64,000 bases of DNA from Solirubrobacter phytolaccae. GTDB lineage: Bacteria > Actinomycetota > Thermoleophilia > Solirubrobacterales > Solirubrobacteraceae. The stretch is from contig NZ_JAPDDP010000006.1 of the NCBI RefSeq assembly GCF_027587195.1, positions 1 through 64,000 of the forward strand, given 5' to 3'. Every line of letters begins with the position of its first letter. Position 1 is the first letter of the stretch. Below, piece by piece: positions 25,793 through 34,783 of the stretch. The notes under the pieces are model-generated. The model did not search any database and was not told the DNA's origin. It worked only from the letters and a program-made list of their open reading frames with translations. A program made the translations under genes and the position numbers.

Positions 25793-26610
25793 CCCAGCAC
25801 GCCGGCCAGCGCCTCGCGGCGGACCGCGCCGAACGCCAGCACGTGTGAGAGCACGCCGCCGTAGGTGAACGACTGCGGCGGCTCGCACAGCGCATCCACG
25901 AACGCGTCGTCGTAGGCGCCGCGGTCGCGGATGCGCTTGGCGATCCGCGCGAAGTCCCGCGCCGCGCGCTCGAACCGCGGCAACCACGGGCCGGAGCCGG
26001 AAGCCGGGACCGCGCGGCCGTCGATCGCCGCCACCCACACCTCCAGCGTGTACACGAGCCGCTCGCACATCAGCGCCGCGCTCGGCTCCTCGCCCTCGAA
26101 CCAGACAAGCACCAGGCCGGGCCGGAGCTCGCGCTCCAGCTCGGCCGCATCGAGCGCCGCCGCCGCGCGCAGCAGCTCCCGCACCCGGTCGAGGTGATGC
26201 GCGACCATCCGCTCCGTCAGGTCGCCGGTGGCCGGCGCGCCCGGGAGCAGCAGCCCGGCGGGCGGGTGGAAGTGGATGCCGTTCGGCGCGGCGAGCTGGA
26301 CGTCGCCGGCGAACGCGCTCGGCGGCGCGCCGTACGCCCGCGAGAAGGCGCGCGAGAACGCCGCGACCGACCCGTAGCCCGCGAGCTCGGCCGCCTCGGC
26401 CGCCGTCACGCCCGCCCGCAGCTGCCACGCCGCGCGCTCGAGCAGCAACCGCCGGCGCAGCGCCACCGGCGACTCGCCCGTGGCCGCCGCGAGCAGCCGG
26501 TCGAGGTGATCGCGCGAGAAGTGCGCGCGCTCGGCCAGGACGGCACCGTCGACGGCGTCGTCCAACGACGAGAGCACGAGATCGAGGAGGTCACGAAGGC
26601 GGTCGGCCAT
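25696..26610 (-). CDS. AraC-type DNA-binding domain fused to DinB-like domain
   Basis: 304 residues. Residues about 5-100 form a double helix-turn-helix of AraC type (LAERAHFSRDHLDRLLAAATGESPV ... AAELAGYGSVAAFSRAFSRAYGAPPSAF). The remaining about 200 residues look like a DinB-like four-helix bundle: TERMVAHHLDRVRELL with candidate metal His, and SHVLAFGAVRREALAGVL with another His near the end. The domain order, DNA-binding first, is reversed from classic AraC regulators. Probably a regulator sensing a small thiol or metal ligand through the DinB fold. Its last third overlaps the convergent SRPBCC gene. Confidence 0.82.
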   Translation of the reverse strand: MADRLRDLLDLVLSSLDDAVDGAVLAERAHFSRDHLDRLLAAATGESPVALRRRLLLERAAWQLRAGVTAAEAAELAGYGSVAAFSRAFSRAYGAPPSAFAGDVQLAAPNGIHFHPPAGLLLPGAPATGDLTERMVAHHLDRVRELLRAAAALDAAELERELRPGLVLVWFEGEEPSAALMCERLVYTLEVWVAAIDGRAVPASGSGPWLPRFERAARDFARIAKRIRDRGAYDDAFVDALCEPPQSFTYGGVLSHVLAFGAVRREALAGVLGQLGAEVSEGDPILWESNHARHSSARSGASAP

Positions 26611-26669
26611 GTTGATCGCGTTCGACGTCTTACTGGACGGCGCGCCGAAGTGACGCCACCGTGCCGGTC

Positions 26670-27098
26670 ATGGCCACCTGGAACGAGTTCGAGACCGCCG
26701 CCCCCGACCTCGCCGACCGCATCCGCGCGAGCTTCAAAGCCCACACGCACCTGACGATCGCGACGCTGCGCAAGGACGGCGCGCCGCGCATCTCCGGCAC
26801 CGAGGTGCAGTTCGAGGGCGACGACCTCTGGATCGGGTCGATGGCCAACGCGCTGAAGGCGAAGGACCTCCAGCGCGACCCGCGGTTCGCGCTGCACAGC
26901 GGGTCGGTCGAACCGGACGAGGGCCTGGCCGACGCGAAGATCGCCGGCCACGCGCACGGGGTCCCGAACCAGGAGCACCACAAGTTCCGCCTGGAGGTCT
27001 CCGAGGCGTCGATCGTCAGCCTGGACGACGCCAAGGAGCACCTGATCATCGACCTCTGGACGGCCGACGGCGGGGTCAAGCAGATCAAGCGGAAGTGA
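26670..27098 (+). CDS. Pyridoxamine 5'-phosphate oxidase-like flavin/F420-binding protein
   Basis: 142 residues, split-barrel fold. [22 protein letters not shown] is the typical first half of the PPOX/FDOR barrel, followed by [26 protein letters not shown]. The start ATG gives MATWNEFE; a GTG 9 bp upstream is an alternative. In actinobacteria many such proteins bind F420 or FMN or haem; the cofactor cannot be told here. It is divergent from the AraC/DinB gene by about 60 bp, so may be its target. The 3' end overlaps the convergent oxidoreductase gene by 14 bp. Confidence 0.86.
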   Translation: MATWNEFETAAPDLADRIRASFKAHTHLTIATLRKDGAPRISGTEVQFEGDDLWIGSMANALKAKDLQRDPRFALHSGSVEPDEGLADAKIAGHAHGVPNQEHHKFRLEVSEASIVSLDDAKEHLIIDLWTADGGVKQIKRK

Positions 27099-28206
27099 GC
27101 GCGATCTCGCGCCGCGCCTCGGCCGACCGGTAACAGGCGTCGACGATCGAGGCGAGCCCCGCCGCGGCCACACCTTCGCCCCCGCGGCCCGCCCGCACGG
27201 TCTCCAGGAACTGCGCGACGACCGCGTCGTGCCCCGTCCCGGCCCGCGGGTGGAGCTCGGTGACCGCGGCCACGCCCGCGACGTCGCTGAAGACCTTCAG
27301 CGTCCCGATCGCCTCCATGTCGACCACGCGCAGGTCCGCGCCGCCCTCGGTGCCGAAGAGCGTGATCCCGAACTCGTCGCCGGCGGTGCGGTGCGCGGCC
27401 CAGCTCGCCTCGACCAGCAGCGTCCCGCCGTCGTCCAGGCGCAGGAACGCGGTCGCGAGGTCCTCGACGTCGAAGCCGCCCGCGCCGCCCGTCTTGTCGG
27501 ACACCTCGGCGTCGCCGAAGCCGCCGGTGGCGAGCAGGTCGTAGGTGCTCGCGCTCACCGTCGTCACGCGCGGCTGTCCGAGCAGGAACAGCGCGTAGTC
27601 GAGCACGTGGATGCCGATGTCCAGCAGCGGCCCGCCGCCCGCCTGCTCGCGGTTGGTGAACCACGAGCCGAGCGTCGGGATGCCGGTCCGCCGCAGCCAC
27701 CACGCCTTCGCGTAGTACACCTGCCCGAGCCGACCGTCCTCCACGACCCGCCGCAGCGTCTGGATGTCCCCGCGCTGGCGATGGTTGAAGGCGACGTCGA
27801 GCACGCGATCGGCGCGTTCGGCCGCGTCCACCATCGAAGCGGCTTCGGACGGCGTCCGCGCGATCGGCTTCTCGCACAGGACATGGAGCCCGCGCTCCAG
27901 CGCCGCGATCGTGATCGGCGCGTGCAGGAACGTCGGCACGGCGACGCTGACGACGTCCAGCGACTCGTCCGCGAACAGCTCCGCCCAGTCGCCGACGTGC
28001 CGCTCCACACCCAGGCGGTCCGCAAGCTCGCGGCGCACGGGCTCCTCCAGCCCGGCGATCCCGGCGAGCTCGACGCCGGGCAGCTTCGCGTAGGCCTCGG
28101 CGTGCTGGATGCCGGCCCAGCCGACCCCAACAACCCCCGCCCGCAGTGTCTTCGTGGTAGAGATCGGCGGATGGTACGCGTAACGGTGTGGGGCGAGAAC
28201 GTCCAC
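27085..28206 (-). CDS. GFO/IDH/MocA-family oxidoreductase (ThuB-like)
   Basis: About 373 residues. [11 protein letters not shown] is the Rossmann motif; the family signature CEKPIA (catalytic Lys) appears as [11 protein letters not shown], and [17 protein letters not shown] carries the conserved Asp/His pair. Start uncertain: the Rossmann strand begins near 28150, but the closest canonical start is the GTG at 28206, which overlaps the divergent ThuA-like gene by 36 bp. A non-standard start nearer 28164 is possible. Such enzymes oxidise sugar hydroxyls, commonly to 3-keto-sugars. The head-to-head ThuA-like gene recalls the rhizobial thuAB pair of disaccharide catabolism. Confidence 0.85.
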   Translation of the reverse strand: MDVLAPHRYAYHPPISTTKTLRAGVVGVGWAGIQHAEAYAKLPGVELAGIAGLEEPVRRELADRLGVERHVGDWAELFADESLDVVSVAVPTFLHAPITIAALERGLHVLCEKPIARTPSEAASMVDAAERADRVLDVAFNHRQRGDIQTLRRVVEDGRLGQVYYAKAWWLRRTGIPTLGSWFTNREQAGGGPLLDIGIHVLDYALFLLGQPRVTTVSASTYDLLATGGFGDAEVSDKTGGAGGFDVEDLATAFLRLDDGGTLLVEASWAAHRTAGDEFGITLFGTEGGADLRVVDMEAIGTLKVFSDVAGVAAVTELHPRAGTGHDAVVAQFLETVRAGRGGEGVAAAGLASIVDACYRSAEARREIALTSA

Positions 28207-28899
28207 GAGCGGACCGAGGACGCCGTCCGCGAGCGCTACCCGGACGGCATGCACGGCGCGGTCGCGGCGGGGCTACGCCAGGTCCTCGGGGATCAAGTGG
28301 AGACTCGAACCGCCACGCTCGACCAGCCCGAGCACGGGCTCCCGCAGGACGTCATCGACCAGACCGACGTCCTGACCTGGTGGGGTCACATCGCGCACGA
28401 CCAGGTCGAGGACGCGATCGTTGACCGCGTCCACCGGGCGGTCCTCGGCGGCATGGGCCTGCTCGTCCTGCACTCGGGCCACTACTCGAAGATCCTGCAG
28501 CGCGTGCTGGGCACGAGCTGCAGCCTCAAGTGGCGCAACGAGGGCGAGCGCGAGCTGGTGTGGACGGTCAACCCGGCGCATCCGATCGCGCAGGGCGTGC
28601 CGCATCCGATCGTCATCCCCGAGCAGGAGATGTACGGCGAGCACTTCGACATCCCGGAGCCCGACGAGCTCGTGTTCATCTCGAGCTTCGCCGGCGGCGA
28701 GGTGTTCCGCTCCGGCTGCTGCTTCCAGCGCGGCGCGGGCCGGATCTTCTACTTCAGCCCCGGCGACCAGGACTACCCGGTCTACTTCCAGCCCGAGATC
28801 CAGCGCGTGCTGGCCAACGCGGTCACGTGGGCGACCCCGCGCACCCGCGGCCCGGTGCCCGAGGCGCCGAACGCGCCCCGCGACTGGTACCTGACCTAG
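28171..28899 (+). CDS. ThuA-like domain protein (trehalose utilization type)
   Basis: 242 residues. [19 protein letters not shown], then [39 protein letters not shown] give the class-I glutamine-amidotransferase-like ThuA fold; [23 protein letters not shown] and [13 protein letters not shown] are strongly conserved in the family. ThuA proteins take part in 3-keto-disaccharide or 3-keto-glucose catabolism; the exact reaction is unsettled. The divergent ThuB-like oxidoreductase and the two secreted DUF1080 proteins elsewhere in the window point to the same chemistry. The frame is open further upstream to 27229, but that stretch is the complement of the neighbouring gene. Confidence 0.88.
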   Translation: MVRVTVWGENVHERTEDAVRERYPDGMHGAVAAGLRQVLGDQVETRTATLDQPEHGLPQDVIDQTDVLTWWGHIAHDQVEDAIVDRVHRAVLGGMGLLVLHSGHYSKILQRVLGTSCSLKWRNEGERELVWTVNPAHPIAQGVPHPIVIPEQEMYGEHFDIPEPDELVFISSFAGGEVFRSGCCFQRGAGRIFYFSPGDQDYPVYFQPEIQRVLANAVTWATPRTRGPVPEAPNAPRDWYLT

Positions 28900-30183
28900 T
28901 TAGTCCGGCTCGCCCGCGGCGATGAACTGCTCGGGGTAGCCGTACATGCCGTGCTCGACGATGTCGAGGCCCTCGCGCTCCTCGTCGGGCGTCACGCGCA
29001 GGCCGACCGTCGCCTTGATCGCCCCGAAGGTCACGTAGGACAGCGTGAACACGACCACGAACGCGATCGCGACACCGAGCGCCTGCACCCCGAGCTGCTC
29101 GAACGAGCCGTTGTAGACGAGCCCCGGCCGGCCGGGCAACCCGGCGGCCTCGATCAACCGGGGCGAGGCGAACAGGCCACAGCTGAGCGTGCCCCAGATG
29201 CCGGCGATGCCGTGCGCGGAGAGCGCGCCGACCGGGTCGTCCAGCACCCGGTCGATCGCCAGCACGGACACGACCACGAGCACGCCCGCGACGAGCCCGA
29301 TGATCGGCGCGGCCCAGAACTCGACGAAGCCCGACGGCGCCGTGATCGCCACCAGCGCCGCGACGGCGCCGTTGCCGACCATGCCGACGTCCAGCCGGCC
29401 GACCATCAGCGTGACCGTCACCGCCGCCCCGACGACCCCCGCCGCCGCGGCGAGGTTGGTGACGAAGATGACCTCGGCGAAGCGGTTGCCGTCCGTGCCG
29501 AGCGTCGAGCCGCCGTTGAAGCCGAACCAGCCGAGCCAGAGGATCAGCACGCCGAGCCCGAACAGCGGCATCGAGTGGCCGGGGATCGCGCGCGGCGTGC
29601 CGTCCGGCGCGTACTTGCCGCGGCGCGGGCCGAGCAGGAGCAGCGCCGCCAGGCCGCCGGTCGCGCCGGTCAGGTGCACGACGGTCGAGCCCGCGAAGTC
29701 CTGCATCCCGTCGCCGATGTCGCTCAGCAGCCCGCCGCCGAAGATCCAGTGCGCCATCAGGGGATAGATCAGCGCCGCGAACACGACGCCGTAGAGCGGA
29801 TAGGCGATGAAGCGCACGCGCTCGAGCGTCGTCCCCCACACGATCGCCAGCGAGACCGCGCAGAACACGAGCTGGAAGAACGCGAACGCGCTCCCGGCCC
29901 CGTCCAGCGGCCCGGGGATCGGGCTGCCCTCACCGAGCACGTGGCCGATCGAGAGGAAGAAGCCTGAGGTGCCGGCGAACCAGCCGTCGCCGCCGAACGC
30001 GAGCGCGAAGCCCGCCAGCCACCACGCGAGCGAGACCGTCGCGAAGTTGATCAGCACCTTCGCCACGACCGTGCCCGCGTTCTTGCCGCGCGAGAAGCCG
30101 ATCTCCAGGCACGCGAAGCCCGCCTGCATGAACATCACGAGCACGCCCGCGACCAGGACCCAGGTGACGTCGAGCTCGCTCAT
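28900..30183 (-). CDS. amt: Ammonium transporter Amt
   Basis: 427 residues with about eleven membrane helices. It starts without a long signal: MSELDVTWVLVAGVLVMFMQAGFACLE. The twin pore histidines lie in STVVHLTGATGG and LSAHGIAGIWG, and the IGFSRGKNA loop and NGGSTLG segment are typical. The cytoplasmic C-terminal tail VGLRVTPDEEREGLDIVEHG is the conserved gating/PII contact region. It conducts ammonium or ammonia into the cell. No glnK or glnD follows; instead its ATG overlaps the stop of the GGDEF-EAL gene by 4 bp, so the two are translated together. It abuts the ThuA-like gene tail to tail. Confidence 0.92.
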   Translation of the reverse strand: MSELDVTWVLVAGVLVMFMQAGFACLEIGFSRGKNAGTVVAKVLINFATVSLAWWLAGFALAFGGDGWFAGTSGFFLSIGHVLGEGSPIPGPLDGAGSAFAFFQLVFCAVSLAIVWGTTLERVRFIAYPLYGVVFAALIYPLMAHWIFGGGLLSDIGDGMQDFAGSTVVHLTGATGGLAALLLLGPRRGKYAPDGTPRAIPGHSMPLFGLGVLILWLGWFGFNGGSTLGTDGNRFAEVIFVTNLAAAAGVVGAAVTVTLMVGRLDVGMVGNGAVAALVAITAPSGFVEFWAAPIIGLVAGVLVVVSVLAIDRVLDDPVGALSAHGIAGIWGTLSCGLFASPRLIEAAGLPGRPGLVYNGSFEQLGVQALGVAIAFVVVFTLSYVTFGAIKATVGLRVTPDEEREGLDIVEHGMYGYPEQFIAAGEPD

Positions 30184-32345
30184 GCGCGTGGCAACCGATC
30201 GGCGGGAACGGGGCGCCCGAGCAGGAAGCCCTGGGCGAGCGGGCAGCCGTGCTCGCGCAGGAACTCGAGCTGCGGCTCGGTCTCCACACCCTCGACCACG
30301 GCGTTCATGCCGAGGGCATTGGCGAGCGAGAGCATCGCGGCGACGATCGAGCCGGCGCTGCGGTCCTCGGGCACGCCGGCGAGGAACGAGCGGTCGACCT
30401 TCAAGGTGTCCACGGCCAACGCCCGCAGGCGTCCGAGCGAGGAGTGCCCGGCGCCGAAGTCGTCGATCGCGACCTTCAGGCCCGCCTCGCGAAGCTCCTC
30501 CAGCAGCGACGTGTGGCGGTGCTCGTCGCTGAGCACGGCGCTCTCGGTCAGCTCCGCGGTGAACTGCTCGCGCGGCAGCCCGTGCGCGTCGATCGCGGCG
30601 GCGATCGAGGCCACGAGGTCCGGCCGGCGCAGCTGCCGCGGCGAGAGGTTGAAGCCGAGCCCCGGCACGAAGCCCTCGTCGCGCCAGCGGGCGGCCTGCG
30701 CGCACAGCTCCTCCACGACCCACTGGCCGATCGCGTCGATCAGGCCCGTGTCCTCGGCGACCGGGATGAACAGGCCGGGCGGCACGAGGCCCTGCTCTGG
30801 GTCCTGCCAGCGCACGAGCGCCTCGGCGGACACCAGCGCGCCGGTCTCGACGGCGAAGATCGGCTGGTACTGCAGCAGCAGCTGGCCCTCGCTGATCGCG
30901 CGCCGGAGCCGGCTCGTCACGAGCAGACGGGCGCGCGCGTCGTCGCCGCCGTCGGGCTCGTAGAACGCGACGGTCCCGCGGCCGCTGCGCTTGGCCTGGT
31001 ACATCGCGGCGTCGGCGAACTTGAGCAGCGTCTCGGGGTCCTCGGCGTGCTCAGGCATGAGCGCGACGCCGATCGACGCGCCCACGTGGAAGACCGCGTC
31101 CGAGAGCTCGAACGGCACCTCGAGCGCCTCCGCGATCCGCTCGCCGGTCGAGCGCGCCGCCTCGCGCGGGTCCTCGTCCTCGCCGCAGTGGAGCAGCAGC
31201 AGGAACTCGTCACCGCCCTGCCGGGCCAGCACGTCGCCGCTGCGGGTCAGCTCGGACACGCGCTGGGCCGTCCCGAGCAGCACCGCGTCGCCCGCGGCGT
31301 GCCCGAGCGAGTCGTTGACGAGCTTGAAGTTGTCCAGGTCGAAGTACAGGAGCGCGAGCGACGTCTGGCCGCGGCGGGCGCGCGAGGCCGCGCGGTTGAG
31401 CTGCTCCTCCAGCAGCGCGCGGTTCGGCAGGCCGGTGAGCCGGTCGTGGTAGGCGAGGAACGCGACCTGCGCCTCGGCCCGGTCGCGCGCCGTGATGTCC
31501 TCGCCCGCGCGCAGCACCGCGGTCACCCGGCCGTCGTCGTCGAGCAGTACCGCGTTGCGCCACGAGACCTTGCGCGACTCGCCGTCACGGGTCTGCACGA
31601 ACGTCTCGAGCGTCTCGCCCGGCGTCTCCACGCGTGAGACGACGCGGTGGAAGGCGCGCCGCGAGTCCAGGCGCTCCGAGGACGGCACGACCGCGTTGAA
31701 CCAGTCACGGCCGAGCAGCTCGTCCTCCTGGAAGCCGAGCAGCTCACACCCCTGGCGGTTGATCAGCTGCACGATGCCGTCGGGATCGAGCACCACGACG
31801 AGCGTGCTCGCGACGTCGAGGAAGCGCTGGGCGCGGTCGCGCTGCTCGCGCAGGTCGCGATCGGCGACGACCCTGGCGGTGACGTCCGCGAACGTGCACA
31901 CGAGCCGGGCGCGCTCGCCCACGCGGTCGCCGGTCGGGCGCACGTTCAGCGTCACCCACTGCGGCTGGCCGTCGGGCGCGATCCGCTCGTAGGTGGCGTG
32001 ACGGGTGACGCCGTCGCGCAACGCGGCCGCGAGTGGGCTCTCCAGCCGCCCGCCGAGCCCGGCGCCGGCCGCGGCGAAGTCGTGCTGCTGCAGACGTTCC
32101 TCGCTGATGCCTAGGATCCGCAGCGCGCTCGGGTTCCAGTTGATCGGGCGCAGGTCGCCGTCGGTGACGATCACGCCCTCGTCGAGCCCTTCCACGACGA
32201 CGCGGCCGAGGCGCTCGGCGGCCCGCTGCGCCTGGTGGGCGCGGTGCTGCGGCCCGGCCTCGACGACGACCCCGCGGCTGACCAGCCGCTCTACCGGTCG
32301 CTCTCGTCGTTGTCTTTCACCGAACGGCGCGACCAGTCGAGGCAT
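30180..32345 (-). CDS. PAS-PAS-GGDEF-EAL c-di-GMP signalling protein
   Basis: 721 residues, no membrane helices. PAS 1 lies at about 45-165 (EGLDEGVIVTDGDLRPINWNP), PAS 2 at about 170-290 (DVASTLVVVLDPDGIVQLINR ... RAGEDITARDRAE). The GGDEF domain at about 295-460 has HDRLTGLPNRALLEEQL and an intact RQGGDEF active site. The EAL domain at about 475-715 has SAEALVRWQDP, FNLSPRQLRRPDL, the ELTES motif, IDDFGAGHSSLGRL and VEGVET; all metal-binding residues appear intact. It may therefore both make and degrade cyclic di-GMP, switched by PAS ligands. Translationally coupled to the ammonium transporter, which suggests a link with nitrogen status. The first 40 residues are Arg-rich and may be untranslated. 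Confidence 0.9.
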   Translation of the reverse strand: MPRLVAPFGERQRRERPVERLVSRGVVVEAGPQHRAHQAQRAAERLGRVVVEGLDEGVIVTDGDLRPINWNPSALRILGISEERLQQHDFAAAGAGLGGRLESPLAAALRDGVTRHATYERIAPDGQPQWVTLNVRPTGDRVGERARLVCTFADVTARVVADRDLREQRDRAQRFLDVASTLVVVLDPDGIVQLINRQGCELLGFQEDELLGRDWFNAVVPSSERLDSRRAFHRVVSRVETPGETLETFVQTRDGESRKVSWRNAVLLDDDGRVTAVLRAGEDITARDRAEAQVAFLAYHDRLTGLPNRALLEEQLNRAASRARRGQTSLALLYFDLDNFKLVNDSLGHAAGDAVLLGTAQRVSELTRSGDVLARQGGDEFLLLLHCGEDEDPREAARSTGERIAEALEVPFELSDAVFHVGASIGVALMPEHAEDPETLLKFADAAMYQAKRSGRGTVAFYEPDGGDDARARLLVTSRLRRAISEGQLLLQYQPIFAVETGALVSAEALVRWQDPEQGLVPPGLFIPVAEDTGLIDAIGQWVVEELCAQAARWRDEGFVPGLGFNLSPRQLRRPDLVASIAAAIDAHGLPREQFTAELTESAVLSDEHRHTSLLEELREAGLKVAIDDFGAGHSSLGRLRALAVDTLKVDRSFLAGVPEDRSAGSIVAAMLSLANALGMNAVVEGVETEPQLEFLREHGCPLAQGFLLGRPVPADRLPRA

Positions 32346-32430
32346 GTGATCGCGCGCATGGTAGAGATGGATTCGCGCGCGCTCACCGGTTTGGAGCGAA
32401 TGAACGGAATCTCGCAGTACGGTTTAGCCC

Positions 32431-33195
32431 ATGACGGCGATCTGCAGCGTCTGCGGCGAGGAGCATCCGCTCGCCGACATGGTCACCGCCCACATCGAGC
32501 CGGAGGACGTCCCCGCCGACGCCCGCGCGGCCACGCCCGAGCCACACGACTGGTGGCTGGCGGACGGTGAGGCCCTGCACGCCGAGCACCCGCGCTCGTT
32601 CTTCATCCCCACCCGCGAGCGCCGCGAGGCGCTGCAGCCGGGGGAGCTGATCAAGCTCGAGTTCCAGTACGGCCCGCACGCCGACAGCGAGGGCGAGGGC
32701 CACGTCGAGCGCATGTGGGTCGAGGTGGTCGAAGCCGGCCACGGCATCCTGCGCAACGGGCCGTTCCGCATCCAGGGGCTGGAGCTCGGCGACCACGTCA
32801 GCTTCCACCCGGAGCACGTGATCTCGATCGACTACTCCGACGCGGAGCTCGGCTACGCGCAGGACGAGCGGCCGATCGTCGACGAGCACATCCTGCGCGA
32901 GGACCGCGCGCCCGACGTCGTGGCGCGGGCACCCGGCCCTGACGGCGGGGACACGTGGTGGATGCTCCTGCGCGAGGACTCCTCCCAGCCTGTCGAGGAG
33001 CGGATCAACTTCCTCACCGACAAGTTCCCGGCGCTGGTCGAGCCGTTGCGGGCGGGCGAGGGCGTGTGGGAGCGCGACGGCGAGACCTACCGCCGCGTGG
33101 ACGCGACCACCGGCGAGTGGCCGTCGCTGCTCGCGTTCCTGGCGAGCGCGGCCGAGCAGCTGCGCCTTTCGATGGAGCAGGACGCCCCGGATTGA
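32431..33195 (+). CDS. DUF2314-like protein with N-terminal zinc ribbon half
   Basis: 254 residues, soluble. It opens with CSVCGEEHPL, a small Cys pair. The central part, HPRSFFIPTRERREALQPGELIKLEFQYG followed by ERMWVEVVEAGHGILRNGPF, matches the pattern of DUF2314-type domains found in immunity-like and regulatory proteins. The C-terminal third (DTWWMLLREDSSQPVEERINFLTDKFPALV) is a separate small domain. Function unknown. Divergent from the GGDEF-EAL gene with an 85-bp shared promoter region; the calcium-repeat gene follows 37 bp later on the same strand. Confidence 0.75.
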   Translation: MTAICSVCGEEHPLADMVTAHIEPEDVPADARAATPEPHDWWLADGEALHAEHPRSFFIPTRERREALQPGELIKLEFQYGPHADSEGEGHVERMWVEVVEAGHGILRNGPFRIQGLELGDHVSFHPEHVISIDYSDAELGYAQDERPIVDEHILREDRAPDVVARAPGPDGGDTWWMLLREDSSQPVEERINFLTDKFPALVEPLRAGEGVWERDGETYRRVDATTGEWPSLLAFLASAAEQLRLSMEQDAPD

Positions 33196-33232
33196 TGACG
33201 CCACGGCACCCCGTTCACGAGACGGTGAGCGG

Positions 33233-34705
33233 ATGCTGTTCCGAATCCTCCCCACTGCAGTCGCGGCGCTCGCGCTGCCCGCCGCTCCCGCCTACGCCAC
33301 CAAGGCCGAGCTCTCCCCCGACGGCCAGTTCCTCGACATCACCGAAAGCGCCCCGGGTGAGGTCAACGACATCATGGCCAGCCTGCACCGCTCGGGCGGC
33401 GGCTTCCGCATCGAGCTGATCGACAACCAGCCCGTCGCGGCCGGCACCGGCTGCACGCACGACGCGCAGCGCGGCATCACGAGCTGCACCGACCCGGTGC
33501 AGCAGATCCGCGTCTCGGTCGGCGGCGGCGACGACCGCGTCCAGGTCACCGAGATCGGCACCGACGTGACCTTCGGCGAGGGCGCGCTCGCCGTCGACCT
33601 CGGCGACGGCAACGACACCTTCCTCTCGCGGGACACCAACGCCGCCCCGGTCGCGCACGGCGGCGCCGGGAACGACACGTTCGAGGGCGGCATGAACGTC
33701 GACCGCTTCTTCGGCGGCGAGGGCGACGACTCGCTCAAGGGCGCCAACGGCGCCGACCAGCTGCACGGCGAGGGCGGCGCCGATGCACTCGTCGGCGACG
33801 GCCCGTCCGACCACGGCATCTTCGGCGACGTGCTCGACGGCGGTGACGGCCTCGACACCGTCACCGACTACGTCTATGCGGGCCAGACGAAGGACGCGCC
33901 GGCGATCGCGCTCACGCTCGACGGGGCCGCCAACGACGGACGTCCGGGCGAGGGCGACAACCTGCTCGCGGTCGAGCGCGTCAGCTCCGGCTCCGCCGGC
34001 TCGTTCACGGGCGACGCGGGCAACAACGAGTTCACCGGGCCGGAGGTCGGCGCCGCCGGCACGCTGCTCGGGCTCGGAGGCAACGACACGCTGATCGCCG
34101 GCGACGCGCACGGCGACGTCGTGGACGGCGGCGCGGGTGACGACCTGGTCGAGGGCGGCTTCGGCGACGACAAGCTCGTCGGCGGCCCGGGTCGCGACAT
34201 CGTCAACGGCGACCGCAAGTCGCGCTGCAACGAGTACCACTGCGACTACTTCGGGGCGGGCAACGACACGATCGACGTCCGCGACGGCGAGGTCGACTCC
34301 GTGACCTGCGGCGTCGGCACCGACCGCGTGATCGCCGACGCCGGCGACACGATCGCCGCCGACTGCGAGACCGTCGAGCGCGCGCCGGCGACCGGCGGTC
34401 CGGAGACCAAGACGAACGGTCCGCAGCCGGGCGGCGCCTCCGCGTCGGTCAAGAAGATCAAGCTCGCCAAGGCGCTGAAGTCGGGCCTGACGGTGACGGT
34501 CAAGGGCGTCACCGGCAAGGTCAAGCTCACCGCCAAGCAGGGCAAGAAGACCGTCGCGAGCGGCTCCGCCAAGACGAAGAGCGGCAAGGCCACGGTGAAG
34601 CTGAAGTTCACGAAGGCGGCCAAGAAGGCGCTCAAGCGCAAGCGCAGCGTGAAGCTGACGATCACGGGCTCCGGCGTCTCGGTGACGTACACGCTCAAGC
34701 GCTGA
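33233..34705 (+). CDS. Secreted calcium-repeat (RTX-like) protein
   Basis: 490 residues. Signal peptide (LPTAVAALALPAAPAYA). Residues about 95-360 contain many GGxGxDxhx nonapeptides (for example GGAGNDTFEGG, GGEGDDSLKG, GGAGDDLVEGGFGDDKLVGG), the parallel beta-roll that folds on calcium. The pattern is interrupted by a non-repeat insert at about 200-270. Cys pairs in SRCNEYHCDYF and VTCGVG. The last 85 residues are the Lys-rich beta domain ending SVTYTLKR, homologous to the end of the secreted protein at 13216. No ABC-type I secretion genes are nearby and a Sec signal is present, so export is likely Sec-dependent. Possibly a surface or matrix protein. Confidence 0.86.
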   Translation: MLFRILPTAVAALALPAAPAYATKAELSPDGQFLDITESAPGEVNDIMASLHRSGGGFRIELIDNQPVAAGTGCTHDAQRGITSCTDPVQQIRVSVGGGDDRVQVTEIGTDVTFGEGALAVDLGDGNDTFLSRDTNAAPVAHGGAGNDTFEGGMNVDRFFGGEGDDSLKGANGADQLHGEGGADALVGDGPSDHGIFGDVLDGGDGLDTVTDYVYAGQTKDAPAIALTLDGAANDGRPGEGDNLLAVERVSSGSAGSFTGDAGNNEFTGPEVGAAGTLLGLGGNDTLIAGDAHGDVVDGGAGDDLVEGGFGDDKLVGGPGRDIVNGDRKSRCNEYHCDYFGAGNDTIDVRDGEVDSVTCGVGTDRVIADAGDTIAADCETVERAPATGGPETKTNGPQPGGASASVKKIKLAKALKSGLTVTVKGVTGKVKLTAKQGKKTVASGSAKTKSGKATVKLKFTKAAKKALKRKRSVKLTITGSGVSVTYTLKR

Positions 34706-34711
34706 CGTACT

Positions 34712-34753
34712 CCCGGGGGAGCAGTCGGGCCCGCCCGAAGTGACTCCCCCGGG
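34712..34753 (+). terminator. Nested hairpin terminator
   Basis: Outer stem CCCGGGGGAG / CTCCCCCGGG (10 bp, perfect) encloses a second hairpin TCGGGC-CC-GCCCGA. It sits 6 bp after the calcium-repeat gene and just before the MMPL transporter. No T-run follows. Could also act as a processing element between the two genes. Confidence 0.6.
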
Positions 34754-34783
34754 CCGATGTGCAAATGGCCGCCGCGAACGAGC

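Noticed and set aside
27229-28170. Long N-terminal extension of the ThuA-like protein
   Set aside because: Antisense to the well-conserved ThuB-like gene; family members start at MVRVTVW.
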